Assembly (NCBI RefSeq): GCF_026151205.1
Contig: NC_087080.1
Span: 1,730,879 to 1,794,878, forward strand
Direction of reading: 5' to 3'
From: Bolinopsis microptera
Taxonomy: Eukaryota; Ctenophora; Tentaculata; Lobata; Bolinopsidae
Length of the DNA: 64,000 bases
Positions 35,024-45,676 of the stretch are shown here, one piece after another. The notes below the pieces were generated by a model, which did not search any database, was not told where the DNA came from, and saw only the letters and a list, made by a program, of their open reading frames with translations. The stretch's first letter is position 1. Every line of letters starts with the position of its first letter. The position numbers and the translations under genes were made by a program.

Positions 35024-35781
35024 CAGAGGCACATATTAGGTGCGGTAAAAAAATCGAAATTATGCGGTACCGCACCCGACTATAAAGGTAAAATGTGCGG
35101 TAAGGTGCGGTAAATTTTTACCAATTAAACGGTCCATGACGTTGTGATGTGATATAGAGTAATCAGATGATGTGGTGAAGTTACGAATGATAACTGATAC
35201 ACTATAATCGAAGTACGGTAACGACGAGGGTTCCATAACGGCCTGGGTCACGGTCCCGAAAGGGCCTGGGTCACGGTCCCGAAAGGGCCTGGGTAACGGT
35301 CCCGAAAGGGCCTGGGTCACGGTCCCGAAAGGGCCTGGGTCACGTGGTAACCGGGTCACGTGGCCTAGGCACGAGTTCCAAAAGGGCCTGGGTCACGGTC
35401 CTGAAAGGGCCTGGGTCAGGGTCCCGAAAGGGCCTCGGTCACGTGGTAACTGGGTCACGTGGCCTAGGTATGAGTTCCAAAAGGGCCTGGGTCACGGTCC
35501 CGAAAGGGCCTGGGTCAGGGTCCCGAAAGGGCCTGAGTCACGGTCCTAAAAGGGCCCGACTTTTAACATATTTTGGTTTTTACACTCGAAAATCTTAACG
35601 CGAAAATTTCAAAATTATGCGAAATTACGCGGAAAATGCTAGATTATGCAGAAATATGCAGAAAATTACAAAATGTGCGGAAATGTGCGGAAATGTGCGG
35701 AAAACAATTAATTATGCGGAAATGTGCGGAAAACGGTAAATTGTGCGATCCCGCACCCATCGCACCTAATATGTGCCTCTG
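35024..35781. mobile_element. hAT-like element with 23-bp internal repeats, 758 bp
   Basis: A 21-bp perfect inverted repeat opens CAGAGGCACATATTAGGTGC (35024) and closes GCACCTAATATGTGCCTCTG (to 35781). CTTTCGA lies at 35014-35020 and 35782-35788, a probable target duplication offset by ATT on the left. Inside, about 13 copies of a 23-bp unit (GGGCCTGGGTCACGGTCCCG plus AAA) span 35236-35560. GTGCGGAAAT repeats lie at 35650-35730. It inserted 30 bp from the mariner end. Confidence 0.8.
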
Positions 35782-36564
35782 CTTTCGATCGCGAGATCTG
35801 ATCTAACAAGCTTACGTGTGAAAAACCGGATATTATACGGTGCCTTAAAGACGTTATACCTTGATGACCATTTTATACCCAAAGTTCTGGATCCACTATA
35901 CACTCTTGTTTATTTATTTTCTCGAAATTACAGCCGTGCCTTACCTTTACCCTTTATTTCACAAGTTGTAGCCAGAAGGAGAACCTGAAAATCCGATCGT
36001 TGGGTTCAGTTGTCGTATTTCCTTGGGTTCAGTTGTCGTATTTCCAATTTGGGTGCAGTTGTGATATGACCTGGGTTCAGTTGTCGTTTTGAGATTTAAG
36101 CTGATTGGTCACCCAATTAAGCTGATTGGGTGCCTGTTAACTGCGTGGGAACTAGGTTCAATTGGGTTCAGTTGTCTGCCACCCGCAAAATTGATCGGGT
36201 AATCATTGATTACCCAATTACGACACCGTAATTGGGCTCTCTGCACGATTCCCGTAATGCGGATCTAGCCTCAACCCAATCACCTGATCACACGTAATGA
36301 ACAAACTCGTTATGCTTCATATCTCGGTCATCTGAGAAGCTAGAACTTGGCTCGATCCGACTATCCAAACTATCTAATATTAATAACTTAATAAATGCGA
36401 AAATGAACCTTCATTTGAAGAAAATGAACACGAATATGTTTTGATTTGACAAATTCCTCGAACCATTGGTGGTAGAAGTCATACCAGAAAGAATTATCTC
36501 AATTGGGCACTCAGTGATTGAGCTATTAAGGCCGACGTATGGGTACTGACTTTTGGCCCCCCTG

Positions 36565-37502
36565 TATCTTTTTTTTCATCATTCCTTACTCTTTTGAGCA
36601 CGATCATCATATAAAATAATAAATAATAAAAAATCTCTTTGTCAAAACGAAGCTATGTTCACAGAATTCTAATTACAATAGTTTCGATATGAAATCTTCT
36701 ATTATTCATGTTAATGACAATAAAATTTGTAATTTTCCTGAATTGCTTATTTTTTACTGCAATTATCGATTACAAGTTTGACAACAGAAGATTTCAATAC
36801 AATCTCCAATTAATTATTATTCCTGGTCAACCAATACATGTAATATAATAAAATAGTTTAAATTGACCAGTGTACCGAGAATCAAGACAACTTAGATGTA
36901 TTGTTCTCAGCGGTGGTTTGTTCGTTAAACCCGGATTCAGAGTGTAACAAATACAATGACAACGTTCACAATCATTATATCAATGGCAAATGCAACAGCT
37001 AATGGTTGGGACTGGCTAGATAATCTTTGCTCAAAATATAAATATAAAATACGATAACGATGAAACATTATAGCATAAAATCCTGTGTCCTGAGTGAGAC
37101 TTGCCTCGCGACTGTTTATCAGCACTTTGTGCTCCGTAACTGTAAGTATCCGATAATAATATCGGAGTTACAAACTTAGTAACAGTTGTAAATCCCAAAT
37201 AACTGTCTCAAATCAATTATATCAGCATATTTCACGCACTTGATAATGATATAATAATAGCTACATACAATGTTACACAAATACTGATGACTGCGAACTA
37301 TTGTAGATTACAGCTCCGCGTCTTGTATTGATAGAAATTAGAAACTCTGAGCTACTTGCAAAAGCTATATCTATAATTTATAACCCTCACACTATCGAAC
37401 TATTTGCACTTTAAGAATAATTATATGAATATTCAAATTTCGTTATTTTCGTTATTTTCATCAACTAAGTCATTATAAAGAATACAGATTACTGATTTAC
37501 AG
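36565..37502. other. Intron sequence of receptor gene A
   Basis: AT-rich, without a recognised element. A weak signal-peptide-like frame at 36957 lacks a consensus donor and is not called. Confidence 0.45.
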
Positions 37503-37934
37503 GAAATTGGAAGCCAGTGACCCTTAAAGTAAAGATACCTCACAACCTGATAAGGACTCCGCTACAGATCAAGACTAACAGTGCTGATGGGAGTGGGGAG
37601 GTCATGAGAGTGGATTTCCACACCGCAGCGGGACGGTAGGCTGGATTTTTCGAACTCTATTTCAAATCTTCTCCAGAGTACAGATTCGGCTCCTGCGACT
37701 CCTCTTCTCTCATCTCTCTCCCCTCTCTACCTAGTGACGTGAATAAGACATGGAAGATCACTAAGTTCGCTGGACCAAGGATAACGGTGCACTGTAACGA
37801 GGTAAAAGTACTGGATATTACCATGTCAGATCAGACGTGTACTGACTCTAGTTGGAGCAATTATTGGAGTAGAGAAGTGGAGAAGATCGCATTCTCTTCC
37901 TCGGACATAGCTTCTGACTTCTACATACCAGAAG
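37503..37934 (+). pseudogene. 432-nt ectodomain exon with in-frame TAG (gene A)
   Basis: The exon lies between a good acceptor (CTGATTTACAG) and donor (GGTAAAT) and is exactly 144 codons in phase 1-1. It reads NWKPVTLKVKIPHNLIRTPL, then FFELYFKSSPEYRFGSC, TWKITKFAGPRITVHCN, and SREVEKIAFSSSDIASDFY. This resembles a secreted domain of marine invertebrates often annotated as farnesoic-acid O-methyltransferase-like. The name comes from that annotation and no enzymatic role is implied. TAG at 37637-37639 separates HTAAGR from AGFFELYF; both sides are otherwise in the same frame. A 41-nt mini-intron there would break the frame and remove conserved residues, so a nonsense mutation or read error is likelier. 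Confidence 0.65.
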
Positions 37935-38504
37935 GTAAATATAGTAACAGTAACACACTATATAAACTTATAACCATGTAACACATATGTATAATTCATG
38001 TATTTTATTATTCGACATTCTGCGTCACATCTATACTGATCAGGTATATGTCAGGTAAATACCTATCTTCAGCCACGTTTCTATTATCCCCATAAATGGC
38101 TCGAATGTATTTTTGTTGTTTAGAATAGAGTCAGAAATAAAGGGTATTTTCCACTTGTGCTGGTGTGTGATGGCTTTAGGGGACACTGCGAATTTTATAG
38201 TAGATGGAACACTGATTCTGGCCGTTGTTCCACGGAGCAGTTGGGGGTTGTACCATTTGGTTGGGTAGTTGGTACTGATGCAATGTTGGTAGTTAGGTGA
38301 GGCTGGTTTGGTTGATGGAGCTGAGTTGTTTCCAGAGGGCTTCTATCTGCTTGTCTTGCCCTGTTTCATAGTTCCTAGCTCGGTGTTGACTGAAGCCCTA
38401 TTTCATGTTCTCCGTTTGTCTTTATTTTAGTTACCTTATGATTATTCACCATACAACATTTTTCTGACTGACATTAAACCACAATGAATACAAACCGATC
38501 TCAG

Positions 38505-38699
38505 TGATCTGCACTGGACTGAAAGATGAGTGGAAAAGTACGATCGAGACCTCAACAACGTTCCCAGTAAAGAAAGGAACTGTGGTGGAAGTCACTTGTT
38601 CTGACTCTGGAGCTGTCAGAAAAGGGAGCAGTGAAGTGACCTGCATCTCAGAAACAGAATTTAATTTCAAATTAAATGAACCCGAGTGTATGAACCAAG
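38505..38699 (+). CDS. Sushi (CCP) exon of gene A
   Basis: The 195-nt phase 1-1 exon lies between TCTCAG and GGTATT. Four cysteines at exon residues 3, 32, 47 and 62 have sushi spacing (C-x28-C-x14-C-x14-C). The usual Trp before the last Cys is replaced by Phe (EFNFKLNEPEC). It differs from the B1 sushi exon at 11 bases, 8 of them amino-acid changing. A poly-C run follows in the intron at about 38767-38799. Confidence 0.8.
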
Positions 38700-39096
38700 G
38701 TATTGAAGCAGTGAAATTGCTAAATAACAAAAGTATCTTCATGACTTTATTCGCCACACCCCCTCCTCTCCCACCCCCCCCCCCCCCCCCCCCCCCCCAT
38801 GATACTGCAACCTAACGTAGATATTTAAATAAGTAAAACTATTATTAAGTTCAATTTCCCTGAATGGAAAGTAATCAGTTATGAAAACAAAAAGTCAGTC
38901 CTCACAAGCCCCTGGAAGCGCAGCGAAGGTAACCTTTCTTATATCTCAACAGTACAGGGAACAGCAAGAACCTCAATGCTTTGTCCAAGTACATTTAACA
39001 AGATATTTAACATTAAATATTTAAAATCAATCCAAAGTTTTAACAAAGTTTTAATGCATTATTATTATATCACAATATTACGACACTTTATTTCAG

Positions 39097-39220
39097 ACCC
39101 TTGCTCAGCAGGAACGAACCTATCAACTGAAGCGGAATGACACAGTTGGATAAGAAGCTGCAGTCAACCCAGTTCAAGGAGGAGTTTAATCAAAGTGATG
39201 CACTACTCGCTACAAACCAA
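39097..39220 (+). pseudogene. Stalk-like exon, frame broken (gene A)
   Basis: Acceptor TTTATTTCAG and donor CAAGTAAGT bound 124 nt. Entered in phase 1 it reads DPCSAGTNLSTEAE then TGA. One base over, the second half is open: MTQLDKKLQSTQFKEEFNQS. The same break is in B2 (57613-57736), so it predates the duplication, or the TGA is the true end of a secreted isoform. Confidence 0.5.
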
Positions 39221-40388
39221 GTAAGTTGAAGGTTTAACACTTTTTATTGCATTAAATAACACAAAATGGATAATGTATTTAAAAGTGGCTTCAGGAGACC
39301 TCGGTTTTGATATCTCACTATACGAAGTTTATGACATCTTTATTAAGTCAATGCAAAATAAATTAATGACAAACCCGGCTTAAAGTATGTAAAGAATAAG
39401 TACCACGAGGAGCTCAAACAATAAACCAGAATTTCATCCTCTGCACTCTGAGATAGCTAATACATTTTCAATGCAATATATTTTATTTTCTATCGTCCTG
39501 AAGCAACATAAATACAACAATATTACAGCAGTACTTGGTTTGACACAGTCAGACCAAAAAAAGTATTAATTTTATTACTTAAAATAATACCCAATCTTCC
39601 ATGTTTGATATTTACTAATTGTAATAATTTAAATTATAATCATGTTCAATATTTCAGCTAATCCTAGCGAGGAATGTGCCCTTGATACTCTGCAATCACA
39701 GCTGGTTGATATTGGATATAGTCGCAGACTTTAACAGGATCAATTTCTATTTTATCCATATTTTCCATAACAATGATGAAAATGATACGATACACACGAA
39801 AGCTTGATTCGTTGCATTGCATATTGATTAGTCGACTATACCTCCTTAAAACTAGTACTAAATAATACTAATATATCCGAATTATTTCAGTCGACAGAAC
39901 AGATTAAAGGCTGGAAATTTCATTGTTTCCTCCACCTCCCGATCGTCAGCAAATTCGGGGGAGTCTGGTGTATTTATAAATACCTATCTGGTATTCTAAT
40001 TCTATAACTGGTATATATACCATTTATAGTATTAGAATAAGTATTTTCTCCCAGATTCGGACTTAAGGTTTATAATCATAGTATAGTTGTTTTACCTTAC
40101 GCCCAAATCCGGGAGTAAATACCTATCCCCAAACGTGGGAGCATCTATCCACTATTACTCCTTACCCTACCCCCCCCCCCCCCCCCTAATTTCAAAAGCT
40201 GATGACATCTGAATTAAATTCCCATGTGAAAAATCCTGGCTACAACAGATAAATACTTTCATTTGAAGTATATACATCTATTTGAAGAATCACGAAATTC
40301 TTGGAAATTATCACATTATCATTGAACATTGAATTACAAATTTAAATGCTAACCCTAAAATAAACCCCCACCTCATTCCCCCTCTCCC

Positions 40389-40426
<38 letters not shown>

Positions 40427-40966
40427 ATGAGCACCATTGAGATCTCAAGTTGCATAGTTCCGGTCCCAGAATTTGTTTCCATTTTTTCTGTTCCAGAATG
40501 CAGTGAGAGGACACTTAACACATCAAACAGGTCAGTTCTGATACTCCCTATTTGTTATTTCTTCGGTTATTTGGTAATCACTTAATTTATTTGGTAATCA
40601 CTAAATTTTTTAATTGATGGACCATCACAACATACTTCGTGTTCCGCAGGTTGCGTGGAGTATTACTATGCCCAACCTTTGGCAGTTTGGCAGCTTTCTT
40701 TCGGGTGAATGGTTGGGTGTTCAGATTCCCAGATCTCCAAGTACGTGATAAAGTACAACCTCGTAAGTTGTGGAATGTCGACATATCAGTACTGTTAGTG
40801 TTAATACCATTTAGTATTTTTACTAGGTCCTCTCTAGATGACATCTGTGTTCTTTCGTCGACTATCAATATTTTTTCCGTACTATTTTCGGTACGGAATT
40901 TATTAATATTTATTCCTTGAATCGCCTTTGTTTAGTTGTTTAAAAGAACGCGAATAACATTTACAG

Positions 40967-41645
40967 GAATTCCGCTCCTGATTTCGTTCATAGGCTACAT
41001 CATCTTCACGAAGAAACTAACGACAGGCGAACTCTTCTTTACTGAACACGGATAGTGAGATGAGCTTTATCCGACCTAAGAGTATTCCCTTCTGCGCGCC
41101 ATTTCTTTCTGGGCCCATCGCTAAGGTCATCGTGGAGACGAAATCTGCCAGAAATATCTCCGATCAGCAACGCAATCTGGTGAGTTTGATCTTAAATTTT
41201 GAAAAATATTTGGCCACTATGAACAATAACGTTAATTGATATTGTCAAACTGACACTATCTCGCGTCTCCCAGTGTTCGGCTGCCTCCAATAAAATTCAA
41301 GTTCTTACAAACGTTTGTTTCAGGGAAGATTCAAATCAGCAGGCGGGGTAATATCACTGTTGGGCACTAGCTGGATTTTTTGGATATTCATGTAGTACAT
41401 TTGGGATGTAGTACATCTTCATCCTTCTCAACAGCAGACAGGTTAGCTGTTTTAGGGGGAATAGGGGTTTAGAAATTGATCACATGAGATTTTTTAGCCA
41501 TAATTAAATTTGCTGACAGGGGGATCTTGTTTACAAAACCGACTCACATTGCATAGTGAGTTGATGGATTGGACACTTATTATTATACTTTTACTTTCAG
41601 GATATTATCGGGTTCCTGTTCTACATCGTGCTGAACGACTTATAA
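40967..41645 (+). pseudogene. Transmembrane-like exons of gene A
   Basis: Three exon-like blocks. 40967-41179 holds IPLLISFIGYIIFTKK and, one frame over, SFIRPKSIPFCAPFLSGP and KVIVETKSARNISDQQRNL. 41324-41392 holds GRFKSAGGVISLLGTSWIFW. 41601-41645 holds DIIGFLFYIVLNDL with a stop. The second and third look like TM6 (LLG-x-x-W-x-F) and TM7 of class B/adhesion GPCRs, with the preceding charged loop. An extra T at about 41038-41040 relative to B2 shifts the frame. The rest of the seven-helix bundle is not recognisable. Confidence 0.45.
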
Positions 41646-41666
41646 AGGCCACACTGGTTTAGACTT

Positions 41667-42009
41667 CAGCCAACCTCTCCTTCAGCCAACCTCTCCTTCA
41701 GCCAACCTCTCCTTCAGCCAACCTTTCCTGCAGCCAACCTCTCCTTCAGCCAACCCCTCCTTCTGCCAGTAGCAACTGCAGCCAACCTCTCCTTCAGCCA
41801 ACCTCTCCTTCAGCCAACCTCTCCTTCAGCCAACCTTTCCTTCAGCCAACCCCTCCTTCAGCCAACCTCTCCTTCAGCCAACCTCTCCTTCAGCCAACCT
41901 CTCCTTCAGCCAACCCCTCCTTCTGCCAGTAGCAACTGCAGCCAACCTCTCCTACTGCCAGCAGCAACTGCAGCCAACCTCTCATTCTGCCAGCACCAAC
42001 TGCAGCAAG
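41667..42009 (+). repeat. 16-bp minisatellite, possible receptor tail (gene A)
   Basis: About 20 copies of CAGCCAACCTCTCCTT with variants (GCCAGTAGCAACTGCAGC). Because 16 is not a multiple of three, three units code for 16 residues (QPTSPSANLSFSQPLL). All three frames are free of stops. It follows the TM7-like exon by 22 bp in the same frame as the NDL stop, and the B2 counterpart lacks that stop. Confidence 0.8.
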
Positions 42010-43030
42010 CACCGGAACATGCAGGGAGCGCACTAGCTGGATTGAACTGAGAGGGATAATACCTAAACCTGTGGACGAAGAATAAATATCACTCCTGGTA
42101 TGAACAATTGACAGTTTATAGAATCAGTTGAGAACATTTAAAACACTTAGATTATTGCTGAACACGAGGAACAATTTTTTTTGAAGCTGCTGCATCTAAA
42201 AACTTTCGCCTCACCTCTTAAATTTAACCTTTCAAGAATCAAATTCTTCTTTTTGTTTTTCGTGGTTAATAACTTATTTCATTACTCTAAGTCTGAGTAA
42301 AACTTGGTTTGTTGTTATCGCGGGCCGTGGCACAATGGTCAGATATGAATTCTCGTTTACTTTTACAGCACTAGTAGTCAAGGCCAATTGAATGACATTT
42401 TACGAATAATATACACTTTTCGTCGTGTTCTTTTTATTTTAGCAGTGGTTAAATTGTAACCATCAATCGTATATTTTACTTAAGCATCTACACAGTTTTT
42501 CAGAATCAATAAACATAGTAAATTTTGGTTTTCAAGTTAAGTTCTACTGGTTGAAATCTTAAATAACATTTTTTGGTATTATATTAAAATATCTATGTTG
42601 CCTTATATTATTAGTAGCATCTTTTACCTTCATTAAAAACGAACTTTTTCATTTTATGACATGTAACAAGAGAGAACACTTAAATTGTGATATCAACTTA
42701 TAAACTATATCCTGTCTGATGGCAATAACACCCCAAATTAGGGTGCATAAACATAGATTGATATCATCAAATCTTTTTTAGGACTCTCACATTTTTTGGG
42801 CTTTCTGAGCTATAATAGTAATATCAGGACCCTTGGGATCCTTACATTTGGTCCAGCATTAGAATACACACAAGTTAATCTTCAATCTTCATCTCGGGTC
42901 TGAATTTTTGAATATTAATGAACTAAACTGAGAGAAGAGACTGTATTCTTGTCTAAATTTCTTTCCTTAGTCTATATCTTTTAGCCGGTCCCATATCATC
43001 ATCATATGGCACCCAGCCCCCTCTTATACT
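42010..43030. other. 3' flank of gene A
   Basis: No gene-like frame. It matches 60500-61520 in copy B2, with many single-base indels there. An AATAAA lies at 42081-42086, about 70 bp after the minisatellite, and could serve as a polyadenylation signal. Confidence 0.5.
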
Positions 43031-43032
43031 TA

Positions 43033-43238
43033 CAGTCATCTAACAATAGAACTGTAATTTATTCAAATAAACTAGACTACTTGAAATGTCAGATTGTAAG
43101 ACTCTTATAATCTGACATTACAAGTAGTAGAGTTTTTGAATATTCAAGTGTTAGGAAGACAACGTTGCCTAAGCGTACGAGGTGACTGGAAGCGTAATTC
43201 CTCGTGAATAAAATTACAGTTCTATTGTTAGGTGACTA
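43033..43238. mobile_element. TA-flanked foldback MITE, 206 bp
   Basis: AGTCATCTAACAATAGAACT and its near complement form 31-bp inverted ends with TA outside (43031-43032, 43239-43240). A second hairpin, AATGTCAGATT/AATCTGACATT, lies at 43085-43125. The paralogue is 61523-61732. Confidence 0.65.
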
Positions 43239-43699
43239 TACGCTTATAAGTTATGTGACCGGCTCAAAGATGTAGACTTTTAAGGGGTCGTTCACATAAT
43301 ACGTAATCAGCCGAGGGGGGAGGCGGGTTTCCAAATGATTTAGGCTAGTTTATTTTCTAAATCTTCTTGAATAAGACAAAATAAAACATGTTCTTTATCA
43401 TCTTATTTAACATAAAGAATAAAAATAAGAGTACAATTATCATATTCTGATAGTGATAAATCAGTGCACGACGATGATGTTACATGACTGAAATTAACAA
43501 GGAATTCTACGCAAATTCTAGAACGAAGTTGCTTACTGACAAGTTAATATACAAATTCAATCATATTATGATTAGCATAGAAAAAAGCGCTCATGACATA
43601 GATTTACATTACATGAATATAATAAGTAATTACACCTAAGGATAGTACAATAGTAAGGTTGAGCCATCTTTACACGTAGTAAATATACCAGTATTAATA

Positions 43700-44548
43700 A
43701 GTTTGTTCGCCAATGGGGTGTGTCTGGGTGTCAAAGATCTTCAAGGTGGGTGCTACTTGTGATGAACTCTAGAAGGATGGGGTGGTAATACTCGGTCTGG
43801 CCGTCTGGAAGCCCATAGAATTCCAGTTCAGAAACCGAGTAAGGAGGTGCGGCTACTGATGAGAAGCCTCCTTAAAGTTTATTTGGGTTAGAAACGACAT
43901 CTGGGTCCCTACCCTCGCACAAGATTATTCTCAATTTTCTTGTTGTGTCCACAACTATACCGTTGATCAGAGTCACATCTGATGACTTCAGTGAAAGGGC
44001 TGATGACTTCAGTGAAAGAGCTGGTGACCTAGTGAAAGTGCTGGTGACGATGAGAAAGACCATAAAGTTTATTTGGGTTAGAAACGACATCTGGGTCCCT
44101 ACCCTCGCACAAGATTATTCTCAATTTTCTTGTTGTGTCCACAACTATACCGTTGATCAGAGTCACATCTGATGACTTCAGTGAAAGGGCTGATGACTTC
44201 AGTGAAAGAGCTGGTGACCTAGTGAAAGTGCTGGTGACGATGAGAAAGACCATAAACCAGGGATTCCTTCGGGAGCATGTAAGATTATATCCAAAGTTTG
44301 TTCGCCAATGGGGTGTGTCTGGGTGTCAAAGATCTTCAAGGTGGGTGCTACTTGTGATGAACTCTAGAAGGATGGGGTGGTAATACTCGGTCTGGCCGTC
44401 TGGAAGCCCATAGAATTCCAGTTCAGAAACCGAGTAAGGAGGTGCGGCTACTGATGAGAAGCCTCCTTAAAGTTTATTTGGGTTAGAAACGACATCTGGG
44501 TCCCTACCCTCGCACAAGATTATTCTCAATTTTCTTGTTGTGTCCACA
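43700..44548. repeat. Duplicated insertion block X-Y-Y-X-Y
   Basis: Module X (GTTTGTTCGCCAATGGGG onward, about 172 bp) lies at 43700 and 44298. Module Y (AAAGTTTATTTGGGTTAGAA onward, 190 bp) lies at 43874 and 44064 and is truncated at 44471-44548. Y contains a 21-bp internal repeat (GATGACTTCAGTGAAAG). On the minus strand Y reads SDVTLINGIVVDTTRKLRI, which looks protein-like, but no family is recognised. The block is absent from the related loci at 28090 and 62200. Confidence 0.8.
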
Positions 44549-44931
44549 ATTATTTAAAGTTCAGATTCAGAGTCTGTCGAGCATTCCTAACTCGCCTTAA
44601 CCACCGTAATCTTCTGAGGAGGAGATTTGTATTATAAACATGACGGAAGAACATATAGTGTATGTACTAAGAGCGCCAACTCATGCTTCATATCGTAATT
44701 ACAATTAACCCATTCAACTTCAAGCCTTGTATGACTGACAGTATTCGGTGTTATAAGAAAAAGTATAATATGTACTGCCAAGATCACATGTATATGTATT
44801 GCTCAGGCATCCCCCTCCAGCCCTCCTCATCACTACTGCTATCACTGTCATCACTATCACTTCTCACCGTGTCTCTCCTTTTAGGCTCCGCAGTATTGCT
44901 GCTGTCTTTCCGAATCAATACTCACTATTAA

Positions 44932-45490
44932 CCCATTAGGGACGATAGGGTCGTTTACGACACACCTTTTCTAGAGGCTATAGTCATAGAGGACAAACCA
45001 AAATACTAAACGCCACGAATCTTTCGCACATATGCTCAAAATTTATTGGGCTACGTTATTGACTTTCCAGTCGAGACCCAATTAATCACTAACAATTAAA
45101 TAATTAGACTAATTAGTCGTCATAATTGGAAAATATTTCACTTAACTTCTTGCCTTGATTGGGACATTACAACTTTATGTAGGCTTATTTTTTGAGAACA
45201 AAATAGTTGCAGGCAACGATTTCCTTGAGACAAATGAAAAGCCAGTGATAATCAAATGTTCACAAACAGAGCTAGACGCTGTTTACTAACTGCGCCACTG
45301 CGGTCGCATACGACCCACTCGTCCGGGTCGCAAACGACCCATCAGGGTTTTTCGGCTTTAACTTCTGAAACAAAGACGTTAGGATAAAATAAAAACTGTA
45401 GCGTAAGTAAAAAACATATGATCAATACTGTGTGACTCTAACTTTTTAGAAATAAAGAATTTGGGTCATTGACGACCCACTCGGCTCACT
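44932..45490 (+). mobile_element. piggyBac-like element fragment, second copy
   Basis: Starts CCCATTAGGGACGATAGGG after TTAA (44928-44931). It has an extra GGTCGCATACGACC palindrome at 45302 that is missing from the 28.4-kb copy but present at 14350. It stops at the same internal point as the first copy. Confidence 0.6.
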
Positions 45491-45676
45491 TAGTGTATGT
45501 ACTAAGAGCGCCAACTTGTGGGTGACATTTTTTATTTCATTGAGTAGAGTCATATGGTACCAAGTTTTGGGCAAATGGCTGTTCCTAGCGAGAGTTATAG
45601 CCCGTCAAAGTTCCAAAATTATCACTTCAGAAAATTGGAGGGGGCATCGTGTTCTTAAACTTTTTGACATACTCAA

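Larger units (their letters stand above)
32984..36176. mobile_element. MULE-like element with repeated ends
   Basis: GACAACTGAACCCAATT begins at 32984 and recurs near 33075. The complement TTGGGTTCAGTTGTC occurs at about 36001, 36025, 36075 and 36160-36176. Inverted, repeated sub-terminal words plus a frame with a FLYWCH and MULE-type C-terminus (33285-33938) suggest a Mutator-like element. The flanks TGGCTACCG and TGCCACCCG agree at six of nine positions, weak support for a 9-bp duplication. Two younger elements (34009-34991, 35024-35781) sit inside it. Confidence 0.5.
32547..36564. mobile_element. Outer TA-flanked transposon of the nest, 4.0 kb
   Basis: The left end is CAGGGG (expanded to 36 G at 32549-32584), then CAAAAGTCAGTACCCATACG. 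The right end is the complement, CGTATGGGTACTGACTTTTG then GCCCCCCTG at 36564. TA stands outside both ends (32545-32546, 36565-36566), as for Tc1/mariner-type insertions. Everything between is later insertions or degenerate sequence, with no transposase of its own visible. The GTAGGTT palindrome block (32694-32720) is part of it. It lies in intron 1 of receptor gene A. Confidence 0.7.
32284..41645 (+). pseudogene. Receptor-like gene A: signal peptide, 432-nt domain, sushi, decayed 7TM parts
   Basis: Exon 1 (32284-32344) starts at ATG and encodes a signal peptide, MLKLFSFLFLFGTASAD, ending in a donor GGTAAGA in phase 1. Further exons are 37503-37934, 38505-38699, 39097-39220, 40497-40530, 40650-40740, 40967-41179, 41324-41392 and 41601-41645; all have AG acceptors and most have GT donors. 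The early exons are phase 1-1 modules. Lesions are an in-frame TAG at 37637, a break after GTNLSTEAE in the 39097 exon (shared with B2) and an extra T near 41040. The last exons read RFKSAGG, ISLLGTSWIFWIF and DIIGFLFYIVLND, which resemble TM6 and TM7 of class B/adhesion-type receptors. A short secreted product ending in the 39097 exon is conceivable if the TAG is a read error. Intron 1 holds 4 kb of nested transposons. Confidence 0.6.
43490..45676 (+). repeat. Segmental repeat R1, copy 2 (interrupted)
   Basis: Same order as 27880-29188, but split at 43700-44548 by an insertion with its own internal duplications. It ends at TTTTTGACATACTC, the same point where copy 1 diverges. Confidence 0.85.

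Noticed and set aside
36957-37060. Signal-peptide-like exon starting ATGACAACGTTC
   Set aside because: Weak hydrophobic core and no consensus donor after the short frame.
37636-37676. Mini-intron GTAGG...CCAG removing the TAG in the ectodomain exon
   Set aside because: 41 nt is not a multiple of three and would delete the conserved FFELYF segment.
40639-40920. 93-codon hydrophobic frame as a transmembrane protein
   Set aside because: It reads through a conserved exon donor (40741) into intron; the B1 and B2 paralogues do not keep the frame.
42318-42400. Possible tRNA gene (GCGGGCCGTGGCACAATGGTC)
   Set aside because: It resembles an A box, but no B box (GGTTCGANNCC) or acceptor pairing follows.
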